The notes: generated from the sequence alone by a model not told the origin. A stretch of 64,000 bases of DNA from a bacterium (GCA_016124445.1 WGNR01000012.1:1-64000); one strand, 5' to 3'; shown: positions 18,134 through 28,639, counted from the first letter of the stretch. Program-made: numbers and translations.

Positions 18134-18711
18134 GCCTTGTTCCGGGCAACTTCCTGCAAGACCGTTTGAATGCGATCGAACACTTCGTCGATGCTGCCGA
18201 TTCCGTCGATCTTGTGCAGCACGCCTTGCTCTTCGTAGTAGGCAATCAGTGGCGAGGTCATGTCGTCGTAGACCTTCATCCGGTTGCGAATGGTTTCTTC
18301 ATTATCGTCGCCGCGGTCTTCCTTCTTGGCTCGAGCCAACAGGCGGCGAAACAGCTCTTCCTCGTCGACCGTCAGGTTCAAAACGGCGTCGACTTTCTCG
18401 TCGTCAACGGCCAGGCCCAAGTCCAACGAGGCGGCCTGGGGCAATGTCCGGGGAAAGCCGTCCAGCAAATACCCATTATGGCAATCGGCCTGTGCCAGGC
18501 GCTCGCGGACCATCTTCACGACGATCTCGTCGGCAGCCAGTCGGCCCCCTTCCATTTGAGCGGCGACCTTCAGGCCGAACTCGGTTTTATTCCGAATCGC
18601 TTCACGCAACATCTCGCCGGTTGAGATGTGAGGGATGTTCCAGAACTCGACCAACTTATCGGACTGGGTCCCCTTACCGACTCCGGGAGGTCCAAGAAAG
18701 ATAATCCGCAT
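18130..18711 (-). CDS. adk: adenylate kinase, short-lid form
   Basis: The 193-residue enzyme interconverts ATP plus AMP with two ADP. The start at 18711 puts MRIIFLGPPGVGKGTQ, the P-loop, at the N-terminus. AMP-site blocks ISTGEMLREAI and LLDGFPRTLPQA follow. The LID region is short (RLLARAKKEDRGDDNEETIRNRM) and has no zinc Cys, as in the shorter adenylate kinases. A 12-codon upstream extension of the frame is rejected because the family starts at the P-loop strand. It lies 121 bp after secY and overlaps map. Confidence 0.95.
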   Translation of the reverse strand: MRIIFLGPPGVGKGTQSDKLVEFWNIPHISTGEMLREAIRNKTEFGLKVAAQMEGGRLAADEIVVKMVRERLAQADCHNGYLLDGFPRTLPQAASLDLGLAVDDEKVDAVLNLTVDEEELFRRLLARAKKEDRGDDNEETIRNRMKVYDDMTSPLIAYYEEQGVLHKIDGIGSIDEVFDRIQTVLQEVARNKA

Positions 18712-18832
18712 GACCCAACGAAACCCTCGGCTAGGCGTAAGCGGCACTTACCGCTGACGCCGAAGTCAAAAATACGAAGCCGCTTTCGATCACAGGCAGA
18801 TGAAAGCGAGACGCGCCCTCGTGGCGTTGGGG

Positions 18833-20218
<1,386 letters not shown>

Positions 20219-20252
20219 GACAATCTAACCCGATCTGGCGAGTTTGAGGAAA

Positions 20253-20266
20253 AGCCTCGCGAGGCT
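20253..20266. promoter_or_regulatory. 14-bp palindrome in the secY leader
   Basis: The perfect palindrome AGCCTCGCGAGGCT lies 35 bases before the secY start. On the minus strand TTTT follows it, so it might form a small attenuator stem, but a self-complementary stem with no loop is sterically poor. Protein binding is the other option. Confidence 0.35.
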
Positions 20267-20432
20267 TGCTGTTTGATAACAAATCGCAAAGGGTTGCGAA
20301 TAAACGAATTTACACCAAACGGCATCCATAGGACTAGGCCACCCGAAGCGGTCTTACCTTGAATTTCGCAGGCGTGGTCGTAATCTTGGCAGCCCAGCGG
20401 GTCGGCCTGCTGGATTTAAGCCGTATCGGCGC

Positions 20433-20465
20433 AAAAAACATGCCCACGCTATCGCGCGGGCATGT
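20433..20465 (-). terminator. terminator after rplO, inside the spc gene run
   Basis: On the minus strand ACATGCCC and GGGCATGT pair around a 12-base GC-rich loop and are followed by TTTTTGC. It starts 18 bp after the rplO stop and separates the ribosomal genes from secY-adk-map. Confidence 0.75.
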
Positions 20466-20482
20466 CTGTTTTGTATTGGGTA

Positions 20483-20980
20483 CTAACCCTTGGCCTTTTT
20501 GGCCTCTTCCTTCTTTTCGGCAACGGTCGTGATTCGCACGATCGTGTTGCAGGTACCGCCTGCCTTTTCGATCTTTTCCTTGGCCGACGCACTGAAGCGA
20601 TGTGCTTCGACGGTCAGTTTCTTGGTCAACTCGCCATCGCCGAGGATCTTCACCTCGTCGAAACGACGCTTGCAGAGCCCCTTTTCCTTGAGCGTTTCGA
20701 CGGTGACGGTGTCGCCGTCGTTGAACAACTCGTTGAGGTCCTTCACGTTGACGCCGGTCACCGTGAGGGCCCACATGTTGTTGAAGCCACGCTTGGGCAC
20801 GTGACGCACGATGGGGGTCTGACCGCCCTGGAAGGTAGCGCGATTCGACCAACCGGCACGGCTTCTGGCACCCTTGTGACCACGCTGCGACGTCTTGCCC
20901 CAACCACTACCGGTACCGCGACCGATGCGCTGGCGACGCTTGTTCTTCTGAACGCCTTGGTTGATTTCGTGCAAACTCAT
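20483..20980 (-). CDS. rplO: 50S ribosomal protein L15
   Basis: The 165-residue product is L15, a late assembly protein of the large subunit. The Gly-rich N-terminus (KNKRRQRIGRGTGSGWGKTSQ and GHKGARSRAG) is diagnostic, followed by QGGQTPIVRHVPKRGF. The C-terminus has an extra Lys/Glu-rich tail. Its ATG overlaps the TAA of rpsE by one base. rpmD (L30), normally between the two, is missing. Confidence 0.96.
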   Translation of the reverse strand: MSLHEINQGVQKNKRRQRIGRGTGSGWGKTSQRGHKGARSRAGWSNRATFQGGQTPIVRHVPKRGFNNMWALTVTGVNVKDLNELFNDGDTVTVETLKEKGLCKRRFDEVKILGDGELTKKLTVEAHRFSASAKEKIEKAGGTCNTIVRITTVAEKKEEAKKAKG

Positions 20981-21462
20981 TAGACGGTGACTCCTCGCAG
21001 CGTTTCAATCTGCTCCTTGGTTCGCAACTGCTTCAGGGCTTCGATGGTTGCTTTGACCAGGACGACCGGATTGGTCGAACCGAAGCTCTTGGTCAGCACG
21101 TCGTGCAGACCGGCGGCTTCGCACACGGCACGGACCGAAGCGCCCGCGATGATACCGGTACCAGGGTGAGCCGGCAGCAAAACCACCTGGCCGGCACCGA
21201 ATCGACCGATCACTTGATGCGGAATGGTTCCTTCCAGAACCGGCACTTCCACCATCTTGCGTTCGGCTTGCTTGACTGCCTTTTGGACCGAAGGGGGAAC
21301 TTCGTTGGCTTTGCCATAGCCCCAACCGACACGGCCTTTGCCGTCACCGATCACGACCATCGCCGCAAAGCTGAAGCGACGACCACCTTTGACCACGGCG
21401 GCACAGCGCTTGATCTTGACGACCTTTTCGACGAATCCGCCTTTGCCAGAATCTTTCGCCAC
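20980..21462 (-). CDS. rpsE: 30S ribosomal protein S5
   Basis: The product is S5 (160 residues from a GTG start), involved in decoding fidelity and mRNA unwinding at the entry channel. Blocks FVEKVVKIKRCAAVVKGGRR and VIGDGKGRVGWGYGKANEVP are diagnostic; the second lies in the dsRBD-like half. The GTG at 21462 is chosen because GGGAG stands about ten bases before it, while the longer reading would start from a TTG without support. It follows rplR by 82 bp and overlaps rplO. Confidence 0.94.
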   Translation of the reverse strand: MAKDSGKGGFVEKVVKIKRCAAVVKGGRRFSFAAMVVIGDGKGRVGWGYGKANEVPPSVQKAVKQAERKMVEVPVLEGTIPHQVIGRFGAGQVVLLPAHPGTGIIAGASVRAVCEAAGLHDVLTKSFGSTNPVVLVKATIEALKQLRTKEQIETLRGVTV

Positions 21463-21544
21463 GGTATTGGCTCTCCCGTTTGGATGTTGCCGATCAGTGA
21501 CCGGCGGTTCCAACGACTCTTAGTGAATGTGTTCTACGTGTTGA

Positions 21545-21910
21545 TTAGAAGTCCAAACCACCTTCGCGAGCGGCGGCAGCCAAAGCGGCGACGCGACCGT
21601 TGTAGCGAAAATGACCTCGATCGAAACAAACCTGCTTCAACCCGGCTGCCAGGGCTTTCTCGGCAATCGCTTTGCCAATTTTGGCCGCCGCTTCGCAGTT
21701 GCCCGCGGTGGCGTCGGCTCGCAGATCCTTGTCACGCGACGAAGCCGAAACGAGCGTGCGGCCTGCTTCGTCGTCGATGATCTGGCAGTAAATGTTGTTA
21801 TTGCTGCGGAAAATCGTCAGACGAGGACGCTCGGCGTTGCCGCGAGCCTTCCGGCGGACATGATTGCTCCGACGCTTTCGTTGCTTGGAAATGAACTTTT
21901 GCTTATTCAC
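21545..21910 (-). CDS. rplR: 50S ribosomal protein L18
   Basis: The 121-residue product binds 5S rRNA in the central protuberance. The basic N-terminus ([22 protein letters not shown]), the strand [16 protein letters not shown] and the C-terminal [24 protein letters not shown] are typical. Normal length. It lies between rplF and rpsE with 75- and 82-bp spacers. Confidence 0.97.
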   Translation of the reverse strand: MNKQKFISKQRKRRSNHVRRKARGNAERPRLTIFRSNNNIYCQIIDDEAGRTLVSASSRDKDLRADATAGNCEAAAKIGKAIAEKALAAGLKQVCFDRGHFRYNGRVAALAAAAREGGLDF

Positions 21911-21985
21911 GACTCAACTAGCCTCGTGGTTGCCGCGGTTTTGACCGCAGCCGATGACTTCTTACTTAGGTGTTCTGTTTACCGA

Positions 21986-22528
21986 TTACTTACCAGCGGC
22001 CTTACCTGGCTTGAGCTTGACGTGCTCGCCCTGGTAACGAACGCCCTTACCCTTGTAAGGTTCTGGTTTGCGAACCGCACGCACTTCGGCAGCAAACTGG
22101 CCGACCCGCTGCTTGTCGATCCCTTTGACCACGATGTGGGTCTGGTCCGGACATTTGACTTCCAGATCCTTCGGAATCTTCTTGTGCACTTCGTTGGCGA
22201 AACCAACCCGCAGCTGCAACACATCGCCGGCGATGGCGGCCAGGTAACCGACGCCTACCACTTCCAGGCGGCGTTCGTAACCTTGATCGACGCCTTGCAC
22301 CATGTTGGCGATCAAGGCCCGAGTCAGACCATGCATTGCCTTGGCGGTGCGGGTGTCGTTCTTGCGGGTAACATTGACCTGATTGGTGTCGTCAACCGCA
22401 ATGGTGATGTCGTCGTGAGCGGTGTACGAAAGCTTACCCAAGGGGCCTTCGACATTGACGGTTTGACCGTCGACCGAGGCTTTGACCTTTTCGGGCAGGG
22501 CAACTGGTTTGCGACCTAGTCGGGACAT
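21986..22528 (-). CDS. rplF: 50S ribosomal protein L6
   Basis: The 180-residue product is L6, near the factor-binding site. MSRLGRKPVALPEKVKASV opens it and the duplicated fold ends with KPEPYKGKGVRYQGEHVKLK, the signature of L6. Normal length. It stands between rpsH and rplR. Confidence 0.97.
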   Translation of the reverse strand: MSRLGRKPVALPEKVKASVDGQTVNVEGPLGKLSYTAHDDITIAVDDTNQVNVTRKNDTRTAKAMHGLTRALIANMVQGVDQGYERRLEVVGVGYLAAIAGDVLQLRVGFANEVHKKIPKDLEVKCPDQTHIVVKGIDKQRVGQFAAEVRAVRKPEPYKGKGVRYQGEHVKLKPGKAAGK

Positions 22529-22610
22529 TTTCTTAACCTAACTTTAGGCAATGGGTCTCTCCGAAGGAGACTGTCCGGTTGAGTGAATGGGAATGCTTAT
22601 TCTGGATTGA

Positions 22611-23006
22611 TTACCAGACTTCGCACAAAACTTCGCCGCCGATCTTCTTCTGGCGGGCTTCACGGTCGCTGATCACACCACTGGAGGTGCTGATCACCGT
22701 GATACCCATGCCGTTGAGGATCGGGCGCAAGTCGGTGGACTTCGAGTAAATCCGGCGACCAGGCTTGCTGACGCGTTTGATGTGCTGAATCACGCGTTCC
22801 CCACTGGGACCGTATTTCAGTTCCAAACGAATCTGCTTCACCGGGTGGTCTTCGGTTTCTACCCAGTCCCAGATATAGCCTTCACGCTTCAGCACGTCGG
22901 CCAAGCCTCGTTTGACTTTGGACGTGGGCATTTCAACGTGTGGGTGCTCGACGCGAACCGCATTACGAATGCGGGTCAACATGTCGGCGATAGGGTCGGT
23001 CATCAT
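22611..23006 (-). CDS. rpsH: 30S ribosomal protein S8
   Basis: The 131-residue product is S8, a primary binder of 16S rRNA helix 21 and a known repressor of the spc operon in Escherichia coli. DPIADMLTRIRNAVRV at the start and the C-terminal VISTSSGVISDREARQKKIGGEVLCEVW are diagnostic. Either of two adjacent ATG codons could be used; the first is given. It follows rpsN by 16 bp. Confidence 0.97.
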   Translation of the reverse strand: MMTDPIADMLTRIRNAVRVEHPHVEMPTSKVKRGLADVLKREGYIWDWVETEDHPVKQIRLELKYGPSGERVIQHIKRVSKPGRRIYSKSTDLRPILNGMGITVISTSSGVISDREARQKKIGGEVLCEVW

Positions 23007-23022
23007 GATATTTCGGGTCCCC

Positions 23023-23208
23023 TTACCAACTCGCCTTGCGTAAACCTGGAATCAGCCCTCGATCCGCCAAGTTGCGAATGCAAATACGGCAGACACCAAA
23101 CTTCCGATAGACGGCACGCGGACGGCCACACATGGTGCAGCGGCGTTCACGCCGAGACGAAAACTTCGGCTCGCGATTGGCCTTGGCGATTTTTGACTTG
23201 CTTGCCAC
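23023..23208 (-). CDS. rpsN: 30S ribosomal protein S14, zinc-binding short form
   Basis: The 61-residue product is the short S14 of the 30S head. It has the C-x2-C...C-x2-C zinc motif ([20 protein letters not shown]), the form that needs zinc, and ends in the family block [17 protein letters not shown]. It lies between rplE and rpsH. Confidence 0.97.
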   Translation of the reverse strand: MASKSKIAKANREPKFSSRRERRCTMCGRPRAVYRKFGVCRICIRNLADRGLIPGLRKASW

Positions 23209-23285
23209 GAGGATTTCCTACCTGGAAAACGAATCGACTGGGTAACAAACGGTATATATCTTGCCGCTACGTTCTGCAGCAGAAC

Positions 23286-23858
23286 TTAGGCGGACTTCTT
23301 CTTTTTTGGGTCTTCCCGCTGGAACGGCATGCCCAACATGGCAAGCAGTTCGCGGGCTTCGTCGTCGGTGGCACCGGTGGTGACGAAGGTGATGTCCATC
23401 CCTTGCTGGCGGGTGTACTTGTCCGGGTTCAATTCCGGGAACACCAGCTGCTCGGTCAGGCCCATCGTGTAGTTGCCATTGCCGTCGAAGCTCTTGGGAT
23501 TCACACCGCGAAAGTCGCGAACCTGAGGCAAGGCCAAGCTGACCAGGCGATCAAGGAACTCGTACATCCGCTGACGACGCAGGGTGACTTTAACCCCGAT
23601 CGGCATCCCTTCGCGAAGCTTGAAGGCTGCCACGCTCTTGCGAGCACGGCAGATCATCGGACGCTGTCCGGTGAATTCCGTCATGGCTTCAGCAGCTTCG
23701 TCGACATGCTTCTTTTCGGTGACGGCCGTGCCGACACCCATGTTGACGACGATCTTCCGCAGACGAGGCAGGTTCATCGGGTTCTTACGACCCAGTTTCT
23801 CTGCCAGCGCCGGAAGCACTTCGTTTTCGTATTGTTCTTGAAGTCGTGGTTTGCTCAT
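23286..23858 (-). CDS. rplE: 50S ribosomal protein L5
   Basis: The 190-residue product is L5, which binds 5S rRNA and contacts P-site tRNA. Blocks RLRKIVVNMGVGTAV, RARKSVAAFKLREGMPIGVKVTL and the C-terminal GMDITFVTTGATDDEARELL identify it. The last residues are Lys-rich. It stands 62 bp after rplX. Confidence 0.97.
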   Translation of the reverse strand: MSKPRLQEQYENEVLPALAEKLGRKNPMNLPRLRKIVVNMGVGTAVTEKKHVDEAAEAMTEFTGQRPMICRARKSVAAFKLREGMPIGVKVTLRRQRMYEFLDRLVSLALPQVRDFRGVNPKSFDGNGNYTMGLTEQLVFPELNPDKYTRQQGMDITFVTTGATDDEARELLAMLGMPFQREDPKKKKSA

Positions 23859-23920
23859 GGTTTGTCTCGAAGCAAAAACCGGCTGACGCTTAGGGTGCTA
23901 AGACGTCGTACTTGTATGTT

Positions 23921-24259
23921 CTAGTTCTTGGCTGGGCTCAGTTGCCCAATTTCGGCATTGCAAGATTTGCAGTAGCGAACCTTGCTGCCGTCTTCTTTGA
24001 TTTTGGCACCGGTCTTGGTGCGTTCGCGGCATTCCGGGCACACCAGCATGACGTTGGAAATCGCGATTGGCATTTCCTTGGACAGCTTGCCGCCGCGCGG
24101 GTTCTTATCGTTTGGCTTGACGTGCTTGTAGACCTTGGCGGCCCCTTCAACGAGGATCTTGCCCGTATCCGGAAAGACCTTCAGGACTTTGCCACGAAGC
24201 TCGGAAGCTGCGTCGGCACCGGTGATGATTTCGACGGTGTCGTCAATCTTGATATGCAT
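23921..24259 (-). CDS. rplX: 50S ribosomal protein L24 with zinc ribbon
   Basis: The 112-residue product is L24, an assembly initiator of the large subunit. The KOW fold is seen in [19 protein letters not shown] and GKVLKVFPDTGKILVEG. The C-terminal part carries a CPEC...CKSC pair (residues about 80-101) that should bind zinc, a variant seen in some bacterial L24 but absent from the Escherichia coli protein. Its ATG overlaps the TAA of rplN by one base. Confidence 0.96.
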   Translation of the reverse strand: MHIKIDDTVEIITGADAASELRGKVLKVFPDTGKILVEGAAKVYKHVKPNDKNPRGGKLSKEMPIAISNVMLVCPECRERTKTGAKIKEDGSKVRYCKSCNAEIGQLSPAKN

Positions 24260-24627
24260 TAAACCACCTCACTCGCCAGGCTGACGATCTTCATGAACTT
24301 GCGATCTCGCAGTTCGCGAGCAACCGCTCCGAAGATACGCGTGCCGCGTGGATTGTTATCTTTGTCGATCAAAACCACCGCGTTGCGATCGAAGCGGATA
24401 TAGCTTCCGTCAGGGCGGCGAGTCGACTTCTTGCAGCGAACGATCACGGCCCGGACGACCGCCTTCTTCTTCACGTCCGCACCCGGCACGACTTCTTTCA
24501 CCGAGCAGATAATCACGTCACCCAGGCCGGCGGTTCGCTTACGCGTTCCTCCGAGAACCTTGATGCACATGACCTGCTTCGCACCTGTGTTGTCGGCGAC
24601 GGCCAGTCTTGTTTCTTGTTGAATCAT
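24259..24627 (-). CDS. rplN: 50S ribosomal protein L14
   Basis: The 122-residue product is L14, which sits at an intersubunit bridge and is the binding site of silencing factor Rsf[20 protein letters not shown] at the start, and [20 protein letters not shown] near the end, are highly conserved. It overlaps rplX and follows rpsQ by 105 bp. Confidence 0.98.
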   Translation of the reverse strand: MIQQETRLAVADNTGAKQVMCIKVLGGTRKRTAGLGDVIICSVKEVVPGADVKKKAVVRAVIVRCKKSTRRPDGSYIRFDRNAVVLIDKDNNPRGTRIFGAVARELRDRKFMKIVSLASEVV

Positions 24628-24732
24628 CGCTTCTTAAATCCAACCCCAAGCCGCTGCCTTATAAGGGGCGTTGGCAAGTGTGAGGGCCTAACAGTAATGA
24701 GCTAAAAGGACCAGTGATCTTCAGGGACCGAC

Positions 24733-25047
24733 TTAGCTTTCGTCTTGATCGTGCAGGTGAGCACCAGCTTCGCGGGCCGCCTTCAGGGCAGCCACGTCGA
24801 CTTCCGTGCTCTTCTCGACAACGCGAACCAGTTCCCAACGCTTGGTTTTGCTGCGGGGGCGGCTCTCGACGATCTCGACCCGATCACCCAGTCCCGACTC
24901 GTTGTTCTCGTCGTGAACGTGGCAGACCATGCGGCGCGAGTAATACTTGCCGTATAGCGGATGGCGAATACGACGAGCGATTTCGACCCGTCGGGTTTTG
25001 TCCAGCTTGTCGCCGGTCACCTTACCGACCAATACTTTCTTGGGCAT
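24733..25047 (-). CDS. rpsQ: 30S ribosomal protein S17
   Basis: The 104-residue product is S17, an early 16S rRNA binder. [20 protein letters not shown] and [20 protein letters not shown] are the family blocks. The last 20 residues (Ala-rich, ending HDQDES) go beyond the usual length of about 85. Confidence 0.96.
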   Translation of the reverse strand: MPKKVLVGKVTGDKLDKTRRVEIARRIRHPLYGKYYSRRMVCHVHDENNESGLGDRVEIVESRPRSKTKRWELVRVVEKSTEVDVAALKAAREAGAHLHDQDES

Positions 25048-25077
25048 TGCCGATACTCTCTTAAAACTTCGCTTGAA

Positions 25078-25281
25078 TTAGGTACTGGCCGCGGCGGCTG
25101 CTCGCTCGGCTTGAATCGTTTTGATGCGGGCCACCAGCTTGCGGTTTTTGGCCAACTCGCTAGGAGCATCCAGACGCTCGGTCTGGGACTGAACACGCAG
25201 ACGAAACAAGCTATCCATGGCGCTTTTCAGGTTCGCCTGGAGCTGATCGTCGCTCAGATCTCGCAGTTCACTTGCTTTCAT
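25078..25281 (-). CDS. rpmC: 50S ribosomal protein L29
   Basis: The 67-residue product is L29, a two-helix protein at the tunnel exit that helps dock SRP and trigger factor. The starts KASELRDLSDDQLQANL and FRLRVQSQTERLDAP, followed by KNRKLVARIKTIQAER, are typical. It sits between rplP and rpsQ. Confidence 0.96.
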   Translation of the reverse strand: MKASELRDLSDDQLQANLKSAMDSLFRLRVQSQTERLDAPSELAKNRKLVARIKTIQAERAAAAAST

Positions 25282-25352
25282 TGCTCTATCGCCTATGCAC
25301 GTTCAATTCGCGGTAACTTGCCGCCGTTCAAAGGGACGAACTTCGGCCAGGT

Positions 25353-25814
25353 TTAGCTGGCGGGAGTCGTCTCTGAACTTGTCTGTTCTACTGTTTCCAG
25401 GTCGGGACGACGACGCACGAAGCGGCATCGAACCGGCATCTTGTGAGCCAAACGGGCGAAGCAAATCTTTGCCTGCTGTTCGGTCACACCTTTGAGTTCG
25501 TACATCACGGTACCGGGTTTGACCGTGGCAACCCAACGGTCCGGTTCACCCTTACCTTTACCCATACGAGTCTCCAACGGGCGAGCCGTTACCGACTTGT
25601 GGGGGAAGATCCGGATGTACAACTTACCGATACCACGGACGTACTGCTGAGCGGCAATACGACCCGCTTCGATCGTCTGGGCGGTGATGTGACCCGCCTG
25701 TGTGGATTGAAGTCCAAAATCGCCGAGGACGACGGTGTTGCCACGAGTGGCATTACCTTTTATACGTCTTCTTTGGCTTTTTCGGTGCTTCACTCGTCTG
25801 GGCATCATAGCCAT
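25353..25814 (-). CDS. rplP: 50S ribosomal protein L16
   Basis: The 153-residue product is L16, close to the peptidyl-transferase centre and needed for A-site tRNA accommodation. MPRRVKHRKSQRRRIKGNA opens the family block and IRIFPHKSVTARPLETRMGKGKG is diagnostic. Its first 62 bases overlap the 3' end of rpsC in another frame. The first ATG has a GGGGA site nine bases upstream inside rpsC. The C-terminus has a short Thr/Ser-rich extension. Confidence 0.96.
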   Translation of the reverse strand: MAMMPRRVKHRKSQRRRIKGNATRGNTVVLGDFGLQSTQAGHITAQTIEAGRIAAQQYVRGIGKLYIRIFPHKSVTARPLETRMGKGKGEPDRWVATVKPGTVMYELKGVTEQQAKICFARLAHKMPVRCRFVRRRPDLETVEQTSSETTPAS

Positions 25815-26475
25815 CGGAGTCGTCCCCTTCGTAAAAACCGTTATTGATCCAGACCTGAACCCCGATGTGTCCCTGCGGCGTACGAGCTTCGGTGAAGCCG
25901 TAATCGATCTTCGCCCGCAAGGTGCTCAACGGAATCGATCCTTCAATTTGCTTTTCTCGGCGAGCCATTTCCGCACCGCCAAGTCGACCTGCCATTTGGA
26001 TTTTGATGCCTCGGGCACCTGCCTCCATGGTGCCTTCGATCGCACGTTTCATCGTGCGGCGAAAGCTGGCACGCTTGGCCAACTGATCGGCGATGTCCTC
26101 GGCGACCAATTGAGCTCGAAGTTCTGGACGGCCCACTTCTTCAACCTTCAAGTTGATGCGGCGGCCGACCAGGTTTTGCAGTTCTTCCTGCAGCTTCTCG
26201 ACTTCCTGACCCTTCTGACCAATGATCAGACCTGGCCGGGCGACGAACAACGTCACGCGAACTTCATCGCGGGTCCGTTCGATTTCGACTTTGTCGATGC
26301 CTGCATTACGGTACTTCTGTCGAATGCGTTGATCCGGGTGCTTCAGGATGAAGTCGCGGATCTTCTTGTCTTCCAGCAACAGGGCTGGAAAATCACGCTT
26401 CGACGCAAACCATTTGCTCTTCCAGCCGACCATGACGCCGGTACGAAACGCAACTGGATTAACTTTTTGTCCCAT
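25753..26475 (-). CDS. rpsC: 30S ribosomal protein S3
   Basis: The 240-residue product is S3, part of the mRNA entry channel helicase. MGQKVNPVAFRTGVMVGWKS opens it, the KH domain carries LFVARPGLIIGQKGQEVEKL, and the C-terminal domain shows GRLGGAEMARREKQIEGSIPL. The last 20 residues, a Lys-rich tail ending KKPKKTYKR, are encoded by bases shared with the start of rplP. Confidence 0.97.
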   Translation of the reverse strand: MGQKVNPVAFRTGVMVGWKSKWFASKRDFPALLLEDKKIRDFILKHPDQRIRQKYRNAGIDKVEIERTRDEVRVTLFVARPGLIIGQKGQEVEKLQEELQNLVGRRINLKVEEVGRPELRAQLVAEDIADQLAKRASFRRTMKRAIEGTMEAGARGIKIQMAGRLGGAEMARREKQIEGSIPLSTLRAKIDYGFTEARTPQGHIGVQVWINNGFYEGDDSDGYDAQTSEAPKKPKKTYKR

Positions 26476-26523
26476 GCTTGTCTCTCGACTCGAAGACAGG
26501 GCTTACCCACCAGGGGAAAAGCC

Positions 26524-26874
26524 TTAGCCTTGGAGTTCCTCCAGGGTGACGTGGATGTGACAGGTCCGCTTCAAAATCGGGAAGGCGCTTCCACGAGCTC
26601 GCGGGCGGAATCGCTTAATGATCGGCCCGCCATCGACGCGAGCTTCGGCGACGTACAGGGCATGCTGGTTAGCAGCCTTCCCTTCGTTCTGTTCCGAATC
26701 TTGCGAGTTGCCGATGGCACTCTTGATGACTTCTTCCAACAGGCGAGCACCCCGGTGCGGCTGAAACCGCAAAATGTCGAGGGCTTCGTCGGCCAGCTTG
26801 CCTCGTACCAAATCGGCCAGCGGGCGCACCTTTCGCGGGCTGATGCGTGCCAGTCGGTGGGTCGCTTTGAACAT
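26524..26874 (-). CDS. rplV: 50S ribosomal protein L22
   Basis: The 116-residue product is L22, whose beta-hairpin lines the exit tunnel. ATHRLARISPRKVRPLADLV at the start and IIKRFRPRARGSAFPILKRT near the hairpin are diagnostic. It is between rpsS and rpsC with 102- and 48-bp spacers. Confidence 0.97.
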   Translation of the reverse strand: MFKATHRLARISPRKVRPLADLVRGKLADEALDILRFQPHRGARLLEEVIKSAIGNSQDSEQNEGKAANQHALYVAEARVDGGPIIKRFRPRARGSAFPILKRTCHIHVTLEELQG

Positions 26875-26976
26875 GGTTGATCAACTCCTCGAACCACGGT
26901 ATCGGCGGTTTGCCATAGTTCCGTGGGCAGCCAGGCTGCAAAATGCCAATCGGTAGGCGTTTACTGTTTTGCTTGG

Positions 26977-27249
26977 TTACTTCTTCTTCTTGTCAGCACC
27001 GTGACCACGGAAGGTTCGCGTCGGTGCGAATTCGCCCAGCTTGTGGCCAACCATGTCTTCAGTGACATAGACCTTCAGGTGGGCTCGACCGTTGTGGACC
27101 ATGAACGTGTGGCCGACAAATTCCGGGATGATCGTGCAGGCACGAGCCCAGGTCTTGATCGGGTCTTTGGTGCCAGCTTCTTCTTGCTGGGCAACCTTCT
27201 GGTAAACGTTCGGGTCGACGTACGGCCCTTTTTTCAGGGATCGGCTCAT
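26977..27249 (-). CDS. rpsS: 30S ribosomal protein S19
   Basis: The 90-residue product is S19 in the 30S head, partner of S13. [19 protein letters not shown] and [20 protein letters not shown] followed by [16 protein letters not shown] are conserved in all bacteria. Normal length with a KKKK end. Confidence 0.98.
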   Translation of the reverse strand: MSRSLKKGPYVDPNVYQKVAQQEEAGTKDPIKTWARACTIIPEFVGHTFMVHNGRAHLKVYVTEDMVGHKLGEFAPTRTFRGHGADKKKK

Positions 27250-27310
27250 TCTCGAAAACCTTCAGGATCGTGGCCAATGCGGCCTAACCTTGCCAGGACT
27301 GAGTGTCTTA

Positions 27311-28171
27311 TTACTTCAAAACCTTCAACAGACCGTAACGACGCGAACGACGGCGACGAACGATCGAACGGTTGGAGGCCTTCTTGCGGTGACGCGTGGC
27401 TCCACCCTTGGTCGGCTTACCTTGCGGCGTGACCGGGTGACGGCCACCCTTGGTACGACCTTCACCACCACCGTGCGGGTGATCGATCGGGTTCATGGCG
27501 GTACCGCGAACGTGAGGACGACGCCCCAGCCATCGCTTACGGCCAGCTTTACCAAGCGAAACCTTTTCGTGATCGGGATTGCTAACTCGACCGATAGTGG
27601 CCCGGCACGTGCTCTGCACGCGGCGAATTTCACCACTGGGCAGCGACAGCTGGGCCCAATCTGCTTCACAGGCCATCAACGTTGCCGAGCTACCGGCACT
27701 GCGGCACATGGCACCGCCACGACCGGGAGTCATTTCAATATTGTGCACCGTGGTGCCGGCCGGAATATTCTTCAGCGGCAGGCAGTTACCCACCGTTGGC
27801 GAAGCTTCCGCACCGCTTTGAACCTTGTCGCCAGCCTTCAATCCATCGGGAGCGAGGATGTAACGCTTCTCGCCATCGACGTAGTTGAGCAACGCGATAC
27901 GGGCACTGCGGTTCGGATCGTACTGGACCGAGGCAACCACTGCCGGTACGCCATCTTTGGCGCGGCGGAAGTCGATCACACGGTAACGACGCTTGTGACC
28001 GCCACCACGATGACGCGTGGTGATCTTGCCCTGGTTGTTACGGCCACCGGTCTTGGTCAGCTTCCGCAGGAGGGCCTTCTCAGGCGATGCGCCCTTGGTC
28101 AACTCCTTGAAGTCGCTTACCGACGCGTTACGGCGTCCAGCGGAGGTCGGCTTGTATTTGCGAATACCCAT
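27311..28171 (-). CDS. rplB: 50S ribosomal protein L2
   Basis: The 286-residue product is L2, needed for subunit joining and peptidyl transfer. [20 protein letters not shown] opens it. The segment [19 protein letters not shown] holds the conserved His near the catalytic centre (in the DHPHGGG loop). About 10 residues longer than the Escherichia coli protein. It lies between rplW and rpsS. Confidence 0.98.
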   Translation of the reverse strand: MGIRKYKPTSAGRRNASVSDFKELTKGASPEKALLRKLTKTGGRNNQGKITTRHRGGGHKRRYRVIDFRRAKDGVPAVVASVQYDPNRSARIALLNYVDGEKRYILAPDGLKAGDKVQSGAEASPTVGNCLPLKNIPAGTTVHNIEMTPGRGGAMCRSAGSSATLMACEADWAQLSLPSGEIRRVQSTCRATIGRVSNPDHEKVSLGKAGRKRWLGRRPHVRGTAMNPIDHPHGGGEGRTKGGRHPVTPQGKPTKGGATRHRKKASNRSIVRRRRSRRYGLLKVLK

Positions 28172-28246
28172 GGTTTATCTCGTATCTATTTCGCTCGTGC
28201 TCTAATTCGCGGGCCAGTGCGATAGTCGATCAATAGAACCCGTCGA

Positions 28247-28573
28247 TTAATAGAAGTCGATCTTTTGATCTCCGGCCAACGTGACGATGGCCTTCTTCCA
28301 GTTGCGGGTCGTACCATTGCGATAGCGATAGCGGCGAGCTTTGCCCTTCCGCGTCTGCGTCTTCACGCTGGCGACTTTGACATCGAACAACTCTTCTACC
28401 GCACGGCGAACGTCCAACTTCGTGGCGGTCGGTGCGATCTCGAACGTGTATTGGCTCAGGTCTTCCGAAACTTGAACACCCTTTTCGGTCACCAGCGGAC
28501 GCAGGATCACCTGGTGCGATTCCAGCACGCGGGTTGGGGTTTCTTCGCTCGGTTTGTAATAGGGCCGTGCCAT
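28247..28573 (-). CDS. rplW: 50S ribosomal protein L23
   Basis: The 108-residue product is L23 at the tunnel exit, docking site of trigger factor and SRP. LRPLVTEKGVQVSEDLSQYTFEI, with the VTEK motif, and RAVEELFDVKVASVKTQTRKGK are typical. A 17-residue N-terminal extension precedes the family domain. Confidence 0.96.
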   Translation of the reverse strand: MARPYYKPSEETPTRVLESHQVILRPLVTEKGVQVSEDLSQYTFEIAPTATKLDVRRAVEELFDVKVASVKTQTRKGKARRYRYRNGTTRNWKKAIVTLAGDQKIDFY

Positions 28574-28639
28574 GTTGGCACCTCTATTGCTAAATCAGGT
28601 TGAAATTGATCTGCTCGAAAAACCGAATGGGACGAACGA

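Noticed and set aside
20334-20903. possible rpmD or other gene in the rplO-secY gap
   Set aside because: The frame runs through rplO out of frame and its tail after the terminator has no L30 pattern.
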